Shown: positions 22,434-32,700 of the stretch, piece by piece
How the letters are laid out: each line of letters begins with the position of its first letter
Position numbering within the stretch: position 1 is the stretch's first letter
Assembly (NCBI GenBank): GCA_033439765.1
Contig: JAULSN010000004.1
Span: 5,714,001-5,778,000, forward strand
Reading direction: 5' to 3'
DNA from: Lasiosphaeria ovina
Lineage: Eukaryota > Ascomycota > Sordariomycetes > Sordariales > Lasiosphaeriaceae
DNA: 64,000 bases
The notes under the pieces: generated by a model
Told to the model about the DNA's origin: nothing
What the model saw: the letters and a program-made list of their open reading frames with translations, nothing else
Databases searched by the model: none
Position numbers and translations under genes: made by a program

Positions 22434-24600
22434 TTTGGCGGCGACAGGAATGTCGTATCCTGGTTAAAATCCAATGCTTGGATGTGGTCAAATATCTGCC
22501 AGGCCTCGATGGAGTGATGGAAAGGGAAAGACGTCGAGGGGGAGATCTGTGAGACCCGTACGGTGTTTTGTAGAAGCGGGGAGGTAAGGAACGGCAGTCA
22601 GTACGCAATGATCAGGGATGGAACAAGGGGAAGGCGCCGCGGGCACGAGAGTAACACTCCGCTAGGTTGATCTTGGTTTTGCGGGGAAGCAGGCAAGCGG
22701 GCAAGCACACGCACAACATGCGTAGAGTAGAGCGGGCGGCGAGACCCGTCCAGTTACTTCCAAGGACGGCGATGCGGCCAAGTGAGAGGAGGGCAAGGTT
22801 CAAAGAGACGGGAGGGGTGCGTTGCCCAATCGTTTCAAGCAATCGCCCTACGGCATGATCCTCATCGCACCAGATGGAGATGGGATGAGCGCTTACAATG
22901 GAGACTTTGGTCCAATGTCTCCGAGTAGTTAAGGTAGGCCGGAGGTTTGATGTAGAATACATAATGTGGAGGTCTTGTGTTTTGCTGAGGCCTAGGGGTA
23001 GTCCAGAACTCCGAGAACCTCCGCGCGCGCCTCGACACTCCCAACCCCTTTCTCCTGCCATTGCCCTTTCCACGAGATTTCTGCAAACAAAAGAGGCTCG
23101 GACTGTCTCTCGCAACTTCTTGGTGACATGAAACTTAACATGCAGTCTCCAATTTGATGCATGACGGGACTGCAAAGCCAAGCGGGCCCGAGTGGGATCG
23201 GAGGTCTCCCGGCGCTGTTGATTGGGCTGTAGAATGTCTATTACGTCACAGGCTGGCCCTGTGAACGCGTCCGCAGCATGCGGTCCTGCGATGTATTGGC
23301 CGATGATTCCATTCAGTCCAAACTCCCACGTTCAAAACACCAGTGGCGGGCATGGCTACGTAATAAGAAGCTGCGATTTTCAAATTTTGAGGAGGCTGTT
23401 GTCTGACAATTTTCCAGAAAATTATCAAGCATGTTAATGGTCCTGGGTTTCCTGGGTTTCTTGAATACAGGCTCTTACCGTGGTTGGGGAAAACGGCTTT
23501 CGTTACGGAAGAGACGTTGCCCTATCGCCGGGAGCGGATCCGTACCCTACAACAGCAGGGATTATAATTGAACAGAGGCCTGGAACACGCCCGGGTATTG
23601 ACGACTTTGTTTTGAAAGCAAACCAGCCGATCTTGAAAAGACAAGTGGCCAGCTGCATGCAAGAACACGGATTAGTGGAGCATTTCCCCGGAGGTTTTGG
23701 TCAGGATACGAGCCGGTTGGCGAACTCAAACGCGAGATTCCGTTTTGGGGATCCTGGCTTTGTTACGGCAGCAACGGTAGCGCGCAGAGTTCACTGGGCA
23801 GTTAAATGAGAAAAAAAAACAAAAGAAACAAAATTTAACTGTCAGGAGAAAGGAAAACCTCGCAATGCCATCGGTCTCTTTTCAGATCCGACAACTTGCC
23901 ACCTTCGTGTTCAAATTTCAGTTTCCGCAACTGCTTCAAAGGTGCTCTTGCCGTGTCCAGGCTTCGGAACAACAACGACGGTATCTGGAAGTTGCCAGTT
24001 GGGCGCTCCTTCTTGTTCCACGGTCTACGGATAATTACTCCACTTGTGCGAGTGAGAGAGAAAGGACGAGAAACATCGCAGATCCCTTTTCTCACCTGAC
24101 CACTCTTCAAGCCATCCGTAGTCGATTCCGGCTGTGCATGTTGCATCATGACGTCTGGCTCGAGAAAAACCATCGGAGCTCTTGCTGGGGCCTGAGCCGA
24201 GATTCCTCGCGGCTTTCCTCCCAGCAGAGCGCTTTACGGCGGCCCAACATGGCCTTTCGCAGTTGAAATTCGACCACTAAAGCATCCCAAACATCCTCTT
24301 CATGTTTGGACTGGGCAACCTGGAAGCCTGCATCAGCCGCCTGCCGCACTGAGAAATCTGAGAGCATGGCATTTGAGGCTCTAAAATTCCATATTTTATT
24401 ACAGTGGATTTCCGAAATAAACAAAAGTCCCCCCTGAGCCCCTCCCCCTTCAATCAGCCTTTTCCTAAGGCCGTCTTGTTTGAAGGTCTAGGTAATCTAG
24501 GTAAGTTAGTTGATGAGAAGGCCCCCCCCCCCCCCTTCAGGGCATGCTGCCACGTTGCTGACGCTGCTTCAGTGAGTACTAGCCCCAAGGCCCAGCGCGC
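22434..24600. other. Spacer with no firm gene; possible minus-strand fragments
   Basis: No complete gene is supported. On the minus strand, open frames at 24424-24146 and 24173-23835 contain stretches that look coding (for example QSKHEEDVWDALVVEFQLRK, and KQLRKLKFEHEGGKLSDLK). They lack family motifs and a shared frame and could be decayed or belong to the doubtful ORF to their right. A run of 14 C lies at 24522-24535. Confidence 0.35.
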
Positions 24601-25203
24601 TCATAGCTGCGATAGCGCTATTGCTCCATCCGCTGTGATTCGATTCGAGGTCGCCTGCGCTCTAGTGAGCAATCTAGAAACCACTGCCCCGTCATGAATA
24701 TTTATTTGCATACCTTGGGGTTGGGTTATGTATGGTTGACGCCACCGATCCAGTTTGTCCTTCATTTTCAGGCTGTCGTGTTTCATTGAGAAATTGCCGG
24801 CTCGGAGGTCCTGGTGCCTCGCTTGCTGTTGGTCTCTGCTTCCTTGCCCGTTCAAGACACCGAGCCTGATTGTTGTCCTGGCAGGCGCCCGCATCTCTGA
24901 CCGAAGCCGTGTCCTTGGGGTGGAGCTCCGCTGCGAGGCCGTTCGTCTCGACATCGAGCCGCTGTCGTTTCGTTTTTCCCCTCGAGACGCACTATCTGCT
25001 TCGCTGCGGCAGTACTTCAGCTGCCTGTTAGTGTCGATCCCGAGGCACATGTGCATGTACTCTTCAGGCTGCATTGGCTGTTGCTGCTTGTCGGCCATGC
25101 AATAATGCGCCGCTACGTCCTCTCGGTCAAGGTCGGTGAGGGTGGGGAGTTGTATTTTGTCGAACTGAGTTCCAATTCCACGAAGTAGGTCCTCGCGCGC
25201 CAT
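24601..25203 (-). CDS. Hypothetical protein, 200 aa, doubtful
   Basis: An uninterrupted minus-strand frame from an ATG whose product begins MAREDLLRGIGTQFDK. It is hydrophilic, rich in Arg, Ser and Gln, with no membrane segment, signal peptide or recognised domain. Residues 9-60 look the most protein-like (FDKIQLPTLTDLDREDVAAH); the middle is low-complexity RS-rich sequence. It may be one exon of a longer gene, part of a decayed gene together with the fragments at 23835-24424, or a chance frame. I do not recognise it. Confidence 0.28.
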   Translation of the reverse strand: MAREDLLRGIGTQFDKIQLPTLTDLDREDVAAHYCMADKQQQPMQPEEYMHMCLGIDTNRQLKYCRSEADSASRGEKRNDSGSMSRRTASQRSSTPRTRLRSEMRAPARTTIRLGVLNGQGSRDQQQARHQDLRAGNFSMKHDSLKMKDKLDRWRQPYITQPQGMQINIHDGAVVSRLLTRAQATSNRITADGAIALSQL

Positions 25204-25917
25204 GGCAGCCAAGGTATGTATGTACAATACATTACATCGCTTCAAGTGCTGGAGAACGCAACGGCGTTGCGGCAGACCTGGGTAACATCTTATAGCCCAC
25301 GCAACACCTCCAACCGAGCGTCATCACCTGTACCCTTCTAGTTCTTTATCCGAGGCCCGAAACGCGCCTCGCGCATTTTCATTTTCTACTCTTGGGGGCA
25401 TCGCGGTCTGGACCAATTCCGACCGGCGAGCCGTCGACCTTGTGGACTGGTCGCGATGAGCTGGCAGAGCCCCAGCAAAGCCCTCTCCCAAATTCCAAGT
25501 ACGGAGCAGCCAGTAGCCACATCCGGGGGGGTCACACTCACCAAGTGGTGGTGGCCAAGGAAGGCTGAGGTGCACACCAGCCCGCGTTAGCCAACGAAGA
25601 CACAGGCGCACGCAGGCCGCGAAGGCGCCTATTGGCCCCCCCATTTGTATTATGGAAGCATCGGACAGGCGTCGAATTTCCAAATCCCTAGACGGGCTTG
25701 GGACCCGCCGCCTTTTGTGAGGCACTCTCGCGGGCAAATCCCCTGCCAGCGCGCGCCCCATCAAGACCCAAATTTCATTTCAGGTCATGGACATGACAAC
25801 TCGGCTCGCGCAAATAAATATGAGGCTCTACTTCTACTGCCTGCCAGCTGGCCACGCAGCTTATATACCTGGCTCGTGAGAGCATCTGGGGGACAACCGG
25901 TCGTCGCCACCACCACC
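25204..25917. promoter_or_regulatory. Upstream region of the Clr5-domain gene
   Basis: No gene is seen in 0.7 kb. A TATA-like string TTATATACC lies at 25861-25869, about 50 bases before the ATG at 25918, and is the best core-promoter candidate. The overlapping minus-strand open frame at 25324-25764 has no recognisable motif. Confidence 0.4.
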
Positions 25918-27854
25918 ATGGGAGACTCGCCAGAATTCAAGTTCGTCGTCGACATGCCCAAAAACGCCGCGAGGATCGATGAAAAGGAGTGGGAACGCCT
26001 CAAGGACACCATTCTCGGCAAGTACAAGGGAGGGATGAAGCTCGAGGACGTCATGGAGTTCATGAAAGAAGAACACAACTTCACAGCAACGTGAGCACCG
26101 TCCCACCCGCTAAGCTCCAGCCGACTGACAAACATCTTGTGTATCGCAGAAAGCGGCAGTACGTCCACCGCATAGGGACGATATGGGAAGTGAGGAAGTA
26201 CAAGGCGGGTGACGCCAAAAAGGGCACCAAAAAGCCCGGCCGTAAATCGACATCTCCGGAAGGGGAGACGAAACCGTCCGCTGCTGCTGTCGCTCCCGTT
26301 CCCGCTACCTCTCTTCCTGCAGGCAGCCGACGAACAGTAGGTCTGGGCCTCTCCGACTCCCAGACAGCTCGTGCGACAACAGCGTATGTCCGCGATGTCA
26401 AGCCCGGCCAACTGGCTACCGCACAGCCCTACAGTCCTGCTATGGATAGCGAAGAGAAGAGGCGTCTGTATCACCAGGTTGCCAGCTTTTTGGCCGCCTT
26501 GGGAGACGGCAAGTCTTGCTACCAAATTTGCGCTTTACTCTACCAGGCCCAAACACTGCAGGACCACGTCCCGGACGAAACACACCTTGACCATGTTGTC
26601 GCCTGCAACCAGACCCAACAGACCGACAAACATTCCGAAGAGGTGCTCGCCATGCTGCAAGACAACGTCGACCGCCTGCTAGACCCGGATGGTAGCGATG
26701 TGACCTGGCAGACCTGCTTCTTTGACCTGCTGCAGGCGCACGCGTACGATCGGGGTCACGACGAGAAAGCCGCCATTGGACAGATCATCAGGTTCGTCAA
26801 CAAGTATCTTGAGCCGGACCTGGATCTCAAGATATTACCCGGCCGCGGCTACCCTGTCGATATCCAAGCCTACCAATATCTCAGTTACTCTCTGATACGG
26901 TACAACGACGCCATCCATGCGGCAAAAGGCCACGACTTCGCGGATACGGCTGCGATTCTGGGCCAGTTTATCGGCCAACAGCCAGCATTCGCCACCAAGA
27001 ACCCTCTGCTCTCGATGAGTTGCATTGGCGACTGTCGTGCTTGGTGTATCAGTGTGCTCGAATGTGGTCCTACAATCCCCAGCAAGATCCGGCATGCCCG
27101 TGCTGACCAGGTTGGCGCCACGTGCCAGATTTTGTGCACCCTTTGGCACATCTGGATGAGCGAACTCTTCCCCCGCTCCTTATCCCATACCCGTGGAGGG
27201 AACAGCCGCCGGGCGTACCCTCCGGCAAACTGGGCCAACGACGTCAAGCCACAGCTGGGCATCTCGCCGAGTGAACTGCTTACAACTGTCGTCTGTATGA
27301 TCATGACGGCCGCTCCATTCCCGCGCGACGATCACGCTGCTCCCGACTTCATTGAGCAAGCTCTGGCGGGTGCACGCGGCCTTGACGCAGTCAGCCCCGA
27401 GGACTTGATCCGACGCTTCCTCTACCAGGTTCGCGAAACCAGCGACCGGCGCTTAACCACCCAGGTTGTCGATGAGCGCGACAAGGACGAGGTTACCGAA
27501 ATTGCCCAAGCAAGGAAGATAGTTGCCCCGTTCCGCAACTTCATCGCCTCTGCCTTCGGCGGCATCGATCTGCCAGCGCTTGACAAGGACGCCATTGTCC
27601 TCCCAGTCGTGCTAGCCACCGCCAGAGAGGTCGATGGAGAGGACGGGAGAGAGCAGGAGATGCTGTCGGACCACTTGTCGCCAATACGGCCAGCGCTGCA
27701 AACCAGCGACAACCAGTATCCGGCGGTCCCGCCCATGTACTCGGCCCGCTTGCAGCCAACAGCCGTTGACCACCACCACATGCTCAAGTTGCAGATCAAC
27801 GAAAGAGGTGGGCGTCGAAGAGCACAGAGTGACGAGCCACCAGATTTTGACTAG
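25918..27854 (+). CDS. Clr5-domain protein
   Basis: Two exons (25918-26090 and 26150-27854) give 625 aa. The 59-base intron has donor GTGAGC, a CTGAC branch and acceptor CGCAG, and falls inside the Clr5 domain. The joined sequence W25-E-R-L-K-D-x-I...KLEDVMEFM..EHNFTATKRQYVHRI...W covers roughly residues 22-75 and is the typical Clr5 signature, named after a fission yeast silencing factor; it is common at the N-terminus of filamentous-fungal proteins of unknown function. The remaining 500 residues are largely helical and soluble, without transmembrane segments or an enzyme motif that I can identify; a Pro/Ala/Ser linker follows the domain. A nuclear role is possible by analogy only. Confidence 0.85.
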
Positions 27855-28767
27855 GGTGGGCGGCGCGGCACCCGATCGGGCTTCGTCTTTTTCTTTTCCT
27901 TGAGCCATTTCTGGCTTGTGGCCTTGCTCCGTGAGCCTAGCGTCTGTTGCGTGGCGGCAGGATTTGCCTTTGCCTGCTTTTACCAGCGTAGCATGCATGT
28001 TTTGGTGTAGACAATACTAATACTCTACCCTTTGCTTTCTCGTCGTTTTCTTTTCCACAAGGCAAGTTGGGATGCTAGCGTAGCTTCTCTTGAGCAGCGA
28101 TATTCTCGCCTGGGTATAGACAAAACGACCTCTCTTCGCTGCGGTAGCCCCGTTTCTATTTCTATTCTCTAGTCATCGTATTCAGTGTAATGAAATTTAT
28201 TCACATCACAAATGCTTGCACTATCACGGCAACAAGACTTGCTGGTATTCAGTGACCATGAGAGCAACATAGTAAAATGGTGAGATTGCACTGCCCACGG
28301 TTTAATGCAGAGTTTATATGTCCTACGATGAATTGGCGCATGACCTGGGCGGGCATCTGCATTTCTAGTGCTCTCTACGTGACTCGTAAGCTGAAGTGAT
28401 CGTCTTCCCCCCTAAAATTAACATATTGTGTATGCGCACCCTTGTTGGCGAGCTATGAACAGCGAACACACACAGGGCTGGCTACCTATGAGGCTAAAAC
28501 CTTGCCATTTTTTGTTATAAGGTGCTGGAGAAGAGGCCAGAAGAGAAGAGAAAGGAGACGCCCAAGCCAAACGTCAAAAGCCACCACCCACCTAGGTGCC
28601 TACCTAATATCTAACCCGGCAAACATGGCCTATCCCTCTATCTATCGAGTCCACAAAAGAAAGACAAACATGTGGACTAGATGTGGATGCGGATATGGAT
28701 ACTAACCATATTATACCTCCACAGCGAGCCATCCACCATCCAAAGCAGCAGCCAGCAGTAGCTCCCA
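27855..28767. other. Spacer between the Clr5 gene and tRNA-Ala
   Basis: The left part is presumably the 3' untranslated region of the Clr5-domain gene, and an ATGAAATTTATTCA-type AT-rich string is present near 28190. No gene, RNA or notable repeat is seen in the rest. Confidence 0.5.
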
Positions 28768-28895
28768 GGGTACATGGTCTAGTGGTATGATTTTCGCTTT
28801 GCATTGTGTGGTTTGGTGTCTGAGCAAGTCTCTCTCATCATCTCTAGCCGCAATTTACCTGTGAAAGGTCCCCGGTTCAATCCCGGGTGTATCCA
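28768..28895 (+). tRNA. tRNA-Ala (anticodon TGC) with a 56-nt intron
   Basis: Acceptor strands GGGTACA and TGTATCC pair over 7 bp and include the G3:U70 pair that is the alanine identity determinant; the discriminator is A. The anticodon stem is TTCGC/GTGAA and the T arm CCCGG-TTCAATC-CCGGG. The anticodon TGC lies at 28800-28802. A 56-nt intron at 28804-28859 follows position 37, giving a mature length of 72 nt. The D-arm string TGGTCTAGTGGTATGAT is typical of fungal tRNAs. The intron is long but has the standard position. Confidence 0.9.
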
Positions 28896-28905
28896 ATTTG
28901 GGGGG

Positions 28906-28914
28906 TTTTTTTTT
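28906..28914 (+). terminator. RNA polymerase III terminator of tRNA-Ala
   Basis: A run of nine T starts 11 bases past the tRNA 3' end, a strong Pol III termination signal. Confidence 0.85.
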
Positions 28915-29741
28915 GCCATTCTTTCTTTATCTTTTTCTTTCTCTATCTTTTCTTCTTTTTTATTCTTCCTGCTATATTGAGCGTAGTTTTGCCATTCATT
29001 TATTCGCATGTTTGATCTCCTTGAACCGCATCTTGTCTCTTGCGACCTAATTATGCAAAGCTTTTAGTTGACTTTGGTGCTTAATCTCGCACAGGGCTAA
29101 ACTCTCATCAAGAGTCGTGCATGCACACTTGTCACCCTTCTTCACAACCTGGCCTTTTTAGTCTGGACGTGTAGTATACCTACCTACGTATTGCAGCAAT
29201 GTGCACATGTTTTAACAATACAATACAAGACAATAAACATATTTCCCAACTCAGCCGGTAGTTAAGGTAGTTTAGTTTGCGACTCTCCCCAACCCAAACT
29301 CCTTTCATATCGTCTCAACTATCACCACAGCAACCTCCAGTCCGAACAATAAAAGTAAGGTAGGTAAACAATCTGAATTGAACAGGGTATCGATATCTCA
29401 GAGTTAATAGTAATAGTAGTAAAAGGAGCAAGTCCCGAGGACGCCTCTCCCACGCCACCGCATTGCGCCGCCCAAACAAACACACACAAAAGTCTAGTAG
29501 TGGCAGCTCCAACACCCGCAACCCCCCAACCGTGCAGACGGACCCGTGGGTAGCCGTCGTAAAAACAGCTTCAATGCCTCAAAACGACAAAGGAGAAAAA
29601 GACAAGAAGTGAAAGAAAAAGTATAAGGGTAAACACCCAGACTCGGCTCGAGTCTTTGCACATCCTAATCCTATACACATACACACCATAACCGCCATGA
29701 CCGACAGCAATCATACACTATCTCAACAAGCCGTCCACAGA
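28915..29741. other. Spacer between tRNA-Ala and the dynein gene
   Basis: No gene is seen. It holds pyrimidine-rich and AT-rich runs, a GTAAGGTAGGTAA motif near 29355, and probably the dynein 3' untranslated region at its right end. Confidence 0.5.
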
Positions 29742-32700
29742 TCACAGCTCAGTCATCAGGGCCTCACCCTCGTCCAACAGGTCCGTGACCTTCTTCAGAT
29801 TGCCAATCAGGCTCTGGCCGAGGCCGACCAGCAGCAGCTTCTCGGCGTTGGCCGGCAGGCCGAGGTACGTGGGCGGCTCGCGCTCGGGGAGTTTCTGAAT
29901 CCACACCATGAATTCCTGGAGCGAGGTACCCGAGGGCACGACCAGGTCGCCCTCGCCGGCGCTGTCGTCGTGGCCGTCGACCAGCTTGTGGCCAATGTCG
30001 AAGGCGGCGGGCGTCAGGAACGTGTGCACGAGCTGCGTCAGCATCTTGAAGTCGCCTTCGTCGTCAATCTTGCCGCCGTACGTCTCCGTCACTAGGTACC
30101 GGATCATGTCCCAGGGGATGTTGCTGGGCGCAATGTTTGTGCGGTTCTGCGCCGCCACGTCGACCCACGTGTCGATGACAAACGCCGAGCACTCGTACTA
30201 GACACACAAAGTCAGTCATCAACCATAAAGCAAACAGAAGTGGCGGCAACTTACATCAGAGTCGTTGAACTCCCAGAAGCCCTTCCAGCCAAGGGTGGGG
30301 GCATACCGCAACCGCTCCTGGATGACGGCGTGTAGGAACGAGAGGAGGAGGTACAGACGGGTGCGCTCGACGGGGCTCTTGGCCGAGCGCGTCGACAGCG
30401 ACGAGATCGAGTCCTTCATGTTGGCGCGCACGCCGGCCGGCTGCTCGTACATGAGCACGCGCGACGCGCGGAGCAGGTTGACGGGGATTTTGGGGCTCGA
30501 CTCCATCGACAGGAAGAGGCGGAAGTCCGGGTTGGGATTCAGCGACTCCATGCGCTTCTCGAGGCTCTGGAGCCACGTTGGCGCGAGATGTACGTTCTTG
30601 ATCAGCACCCACGACCCCGTCTGCGCCGCGTTGGCCACGGCCTTGTCGGCGCTGGCCAGGCCCTCGTTAGAGCCCATGGCAATGTTGGTGCACCGGACGC
30701 GCATGCGCTCGACGAGGCTATCGACCTTGTACGAGGCGTCAAAGCCGGGGCTCGAGACCAGGGCGATGGGCCGTGTGGCCGAGACTTGGTCGACCGTCTG
30801 CTTCAAGTCTTCGACAATGTCGAAGAGGTCGGACCCAAAGACCAGCGTGACGAATCGCTCGGCAGCCGGCACGAATCGGTCCAGGCGGAAGAGCTTCACC
30901 AGGAGCAGCGACATCAGCGCCTTGTCGTTGGCCTCGGTGCTGTTGTCCCAGAGCTGTGGCACGAAATTCTCGGCGAGCTCCTCGGTGAAGAACCTGTCCC
31001 ACTCGGACGCCGAAACGCCGTCGAGCTTGTCCTTGAAGACGGCAAGTCGTCTCGCGCGGGCAAAGGCGCCGTCCTTGGCCCCGCCGTCCGAAGACACGTC
31101 CTTGCCCTCGATGCGGTCATCTAGGATCACGTCCAGCAGGCCCTTGTCCATCTTGTACGGGGACGCCTGGGCGAGGAGCATGGCCAGGGTGGTGCGGTCC
31201 TTCTGCAACAGCCCCAGCGCAGTCCTTTTGCACGTGGTCACGAACAAGTCCTTGACGATGATGTCGCGGCGGACATTGTGGTTCATCTCGTTGGCCAGGT
31301 TTGGATTGCCATGCAAGACCGAGTGGAAGATGTCGAGGAAGTACTGCAGCGAGAACTGGTAGAAGTGGTTGACGTAGTGCAGCTGTTCGAGCACGGCAAA
31401 GACGGCGCTGCAGGAGCGGGCAATGATGTTGTACTGCAGCGTGATCTCCTCGACCTCGGCCATGACACCCTCCGTGTTGCTCATCTTGGCCGAGATCTCG
31501 GCTGCTTCCGTCTTGAGCGTCTCGAGCGTCTCGATGACATTGTCGTCGTCGAGGATGTTGCCGCGCGACTCGTTGAGGGCCTGCAGGAGACGCTTCTCGA
31601 GCTGCCGCAGATGGACCTTGAACTCTCCCTGCAGCTTGATGAGGTTGGAGCGCCTCTCGTCCACGTCGGGGCGCTCCGACTTGAGCACCTCGGCCAGAGA
31701 CTGCGTCTGCAGACTGCTCTGGGTCACGGTGAAGTTGACAAACGTGGTACGGCTGCAAATGTCGGGGGCAAATGTCGCGGAGGGGTCCCGCGTCGACAGG
31801 TAGATCTTGAACGAGGGCGAAAAGTCAATCTGCTGCTTCCCGAGCTGGATCAGCACGCGGCCGCCCGTCTTTTGGTACTCCTTGTTGAGCACATGGTTGA
31901 GGATGGGATCGAGGTGCTCGGCGTCCTGGATGAGGATGGGATTTCCGAAGCGTAGCGAGCTCTCGAGCTGCTTGGTGAAGGAGTCGTCCAGGAAGCTCGT
32001 GACGGTGAGGCGGCGGTCTTTGCATTCCTTCTGCAGGAACTCGGTCACGCGCCCCGAGGGGTCGATGATGAGCGGGTAGCGGTTGAAGCGCTTCAGTATG
32101 ATGGCATTTTCGGTGCATAGATCATCGACCGGGAGTGTGTTCTCCTGCCAGCCGAGCCGCTCGTCTGCCGTGGAGAGATATTCCGTGACAGGGTTGTGCG
32201 GCTTAAAGTTGATGCCCGAGAGGTGCAGCTGGTGGAGCCAGTCTTCCATCATCGATTTGCGGAAAGTCTGATCGTACAGGCCGCTATAGGCCAGGAACGC
32301 CGCCGCGACCAAGACGTCGCCCACGAGCGTGCTGATCTGCGTCTCGAACGACTTGCTGCCCTCCTCCCAGCGCGTCCTCTCCGACGACAAGCTGTCGAGC
32401 AGCTTGACGCTGCGGTCGACCTTGAACTGGACGCGCGACATCTCCGACTTGATGGCCTGCGTCTCGCTGATGAGCGAGGCGTACTCCGTCTTGTAAGTGG
32501 CGATGCTGGTCTCGAGGTTGTCAATCGTCATCTCGACCGCCCTCGCCTCGGCCTTTGTCTGCAGCGCCTGCTCCTCCAGCAGATTCACCTCTTCTCTCAG
32601 GGGCCCAACACGATCCAGGATCTCGGCGTAAGTGACCTGCGCCTCGACCCACTGGACGAGGGGGCCGCAGGCTTTGCTGGCGCGGTTGACCTTCTCAAAA

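Noticed and set aside
23480..23809. 109-codon plus-strand frame
   Set aside because: It begins at GTG with no ATG or splice signal ahead and has no recognised motif, so I do not list it as a gene.
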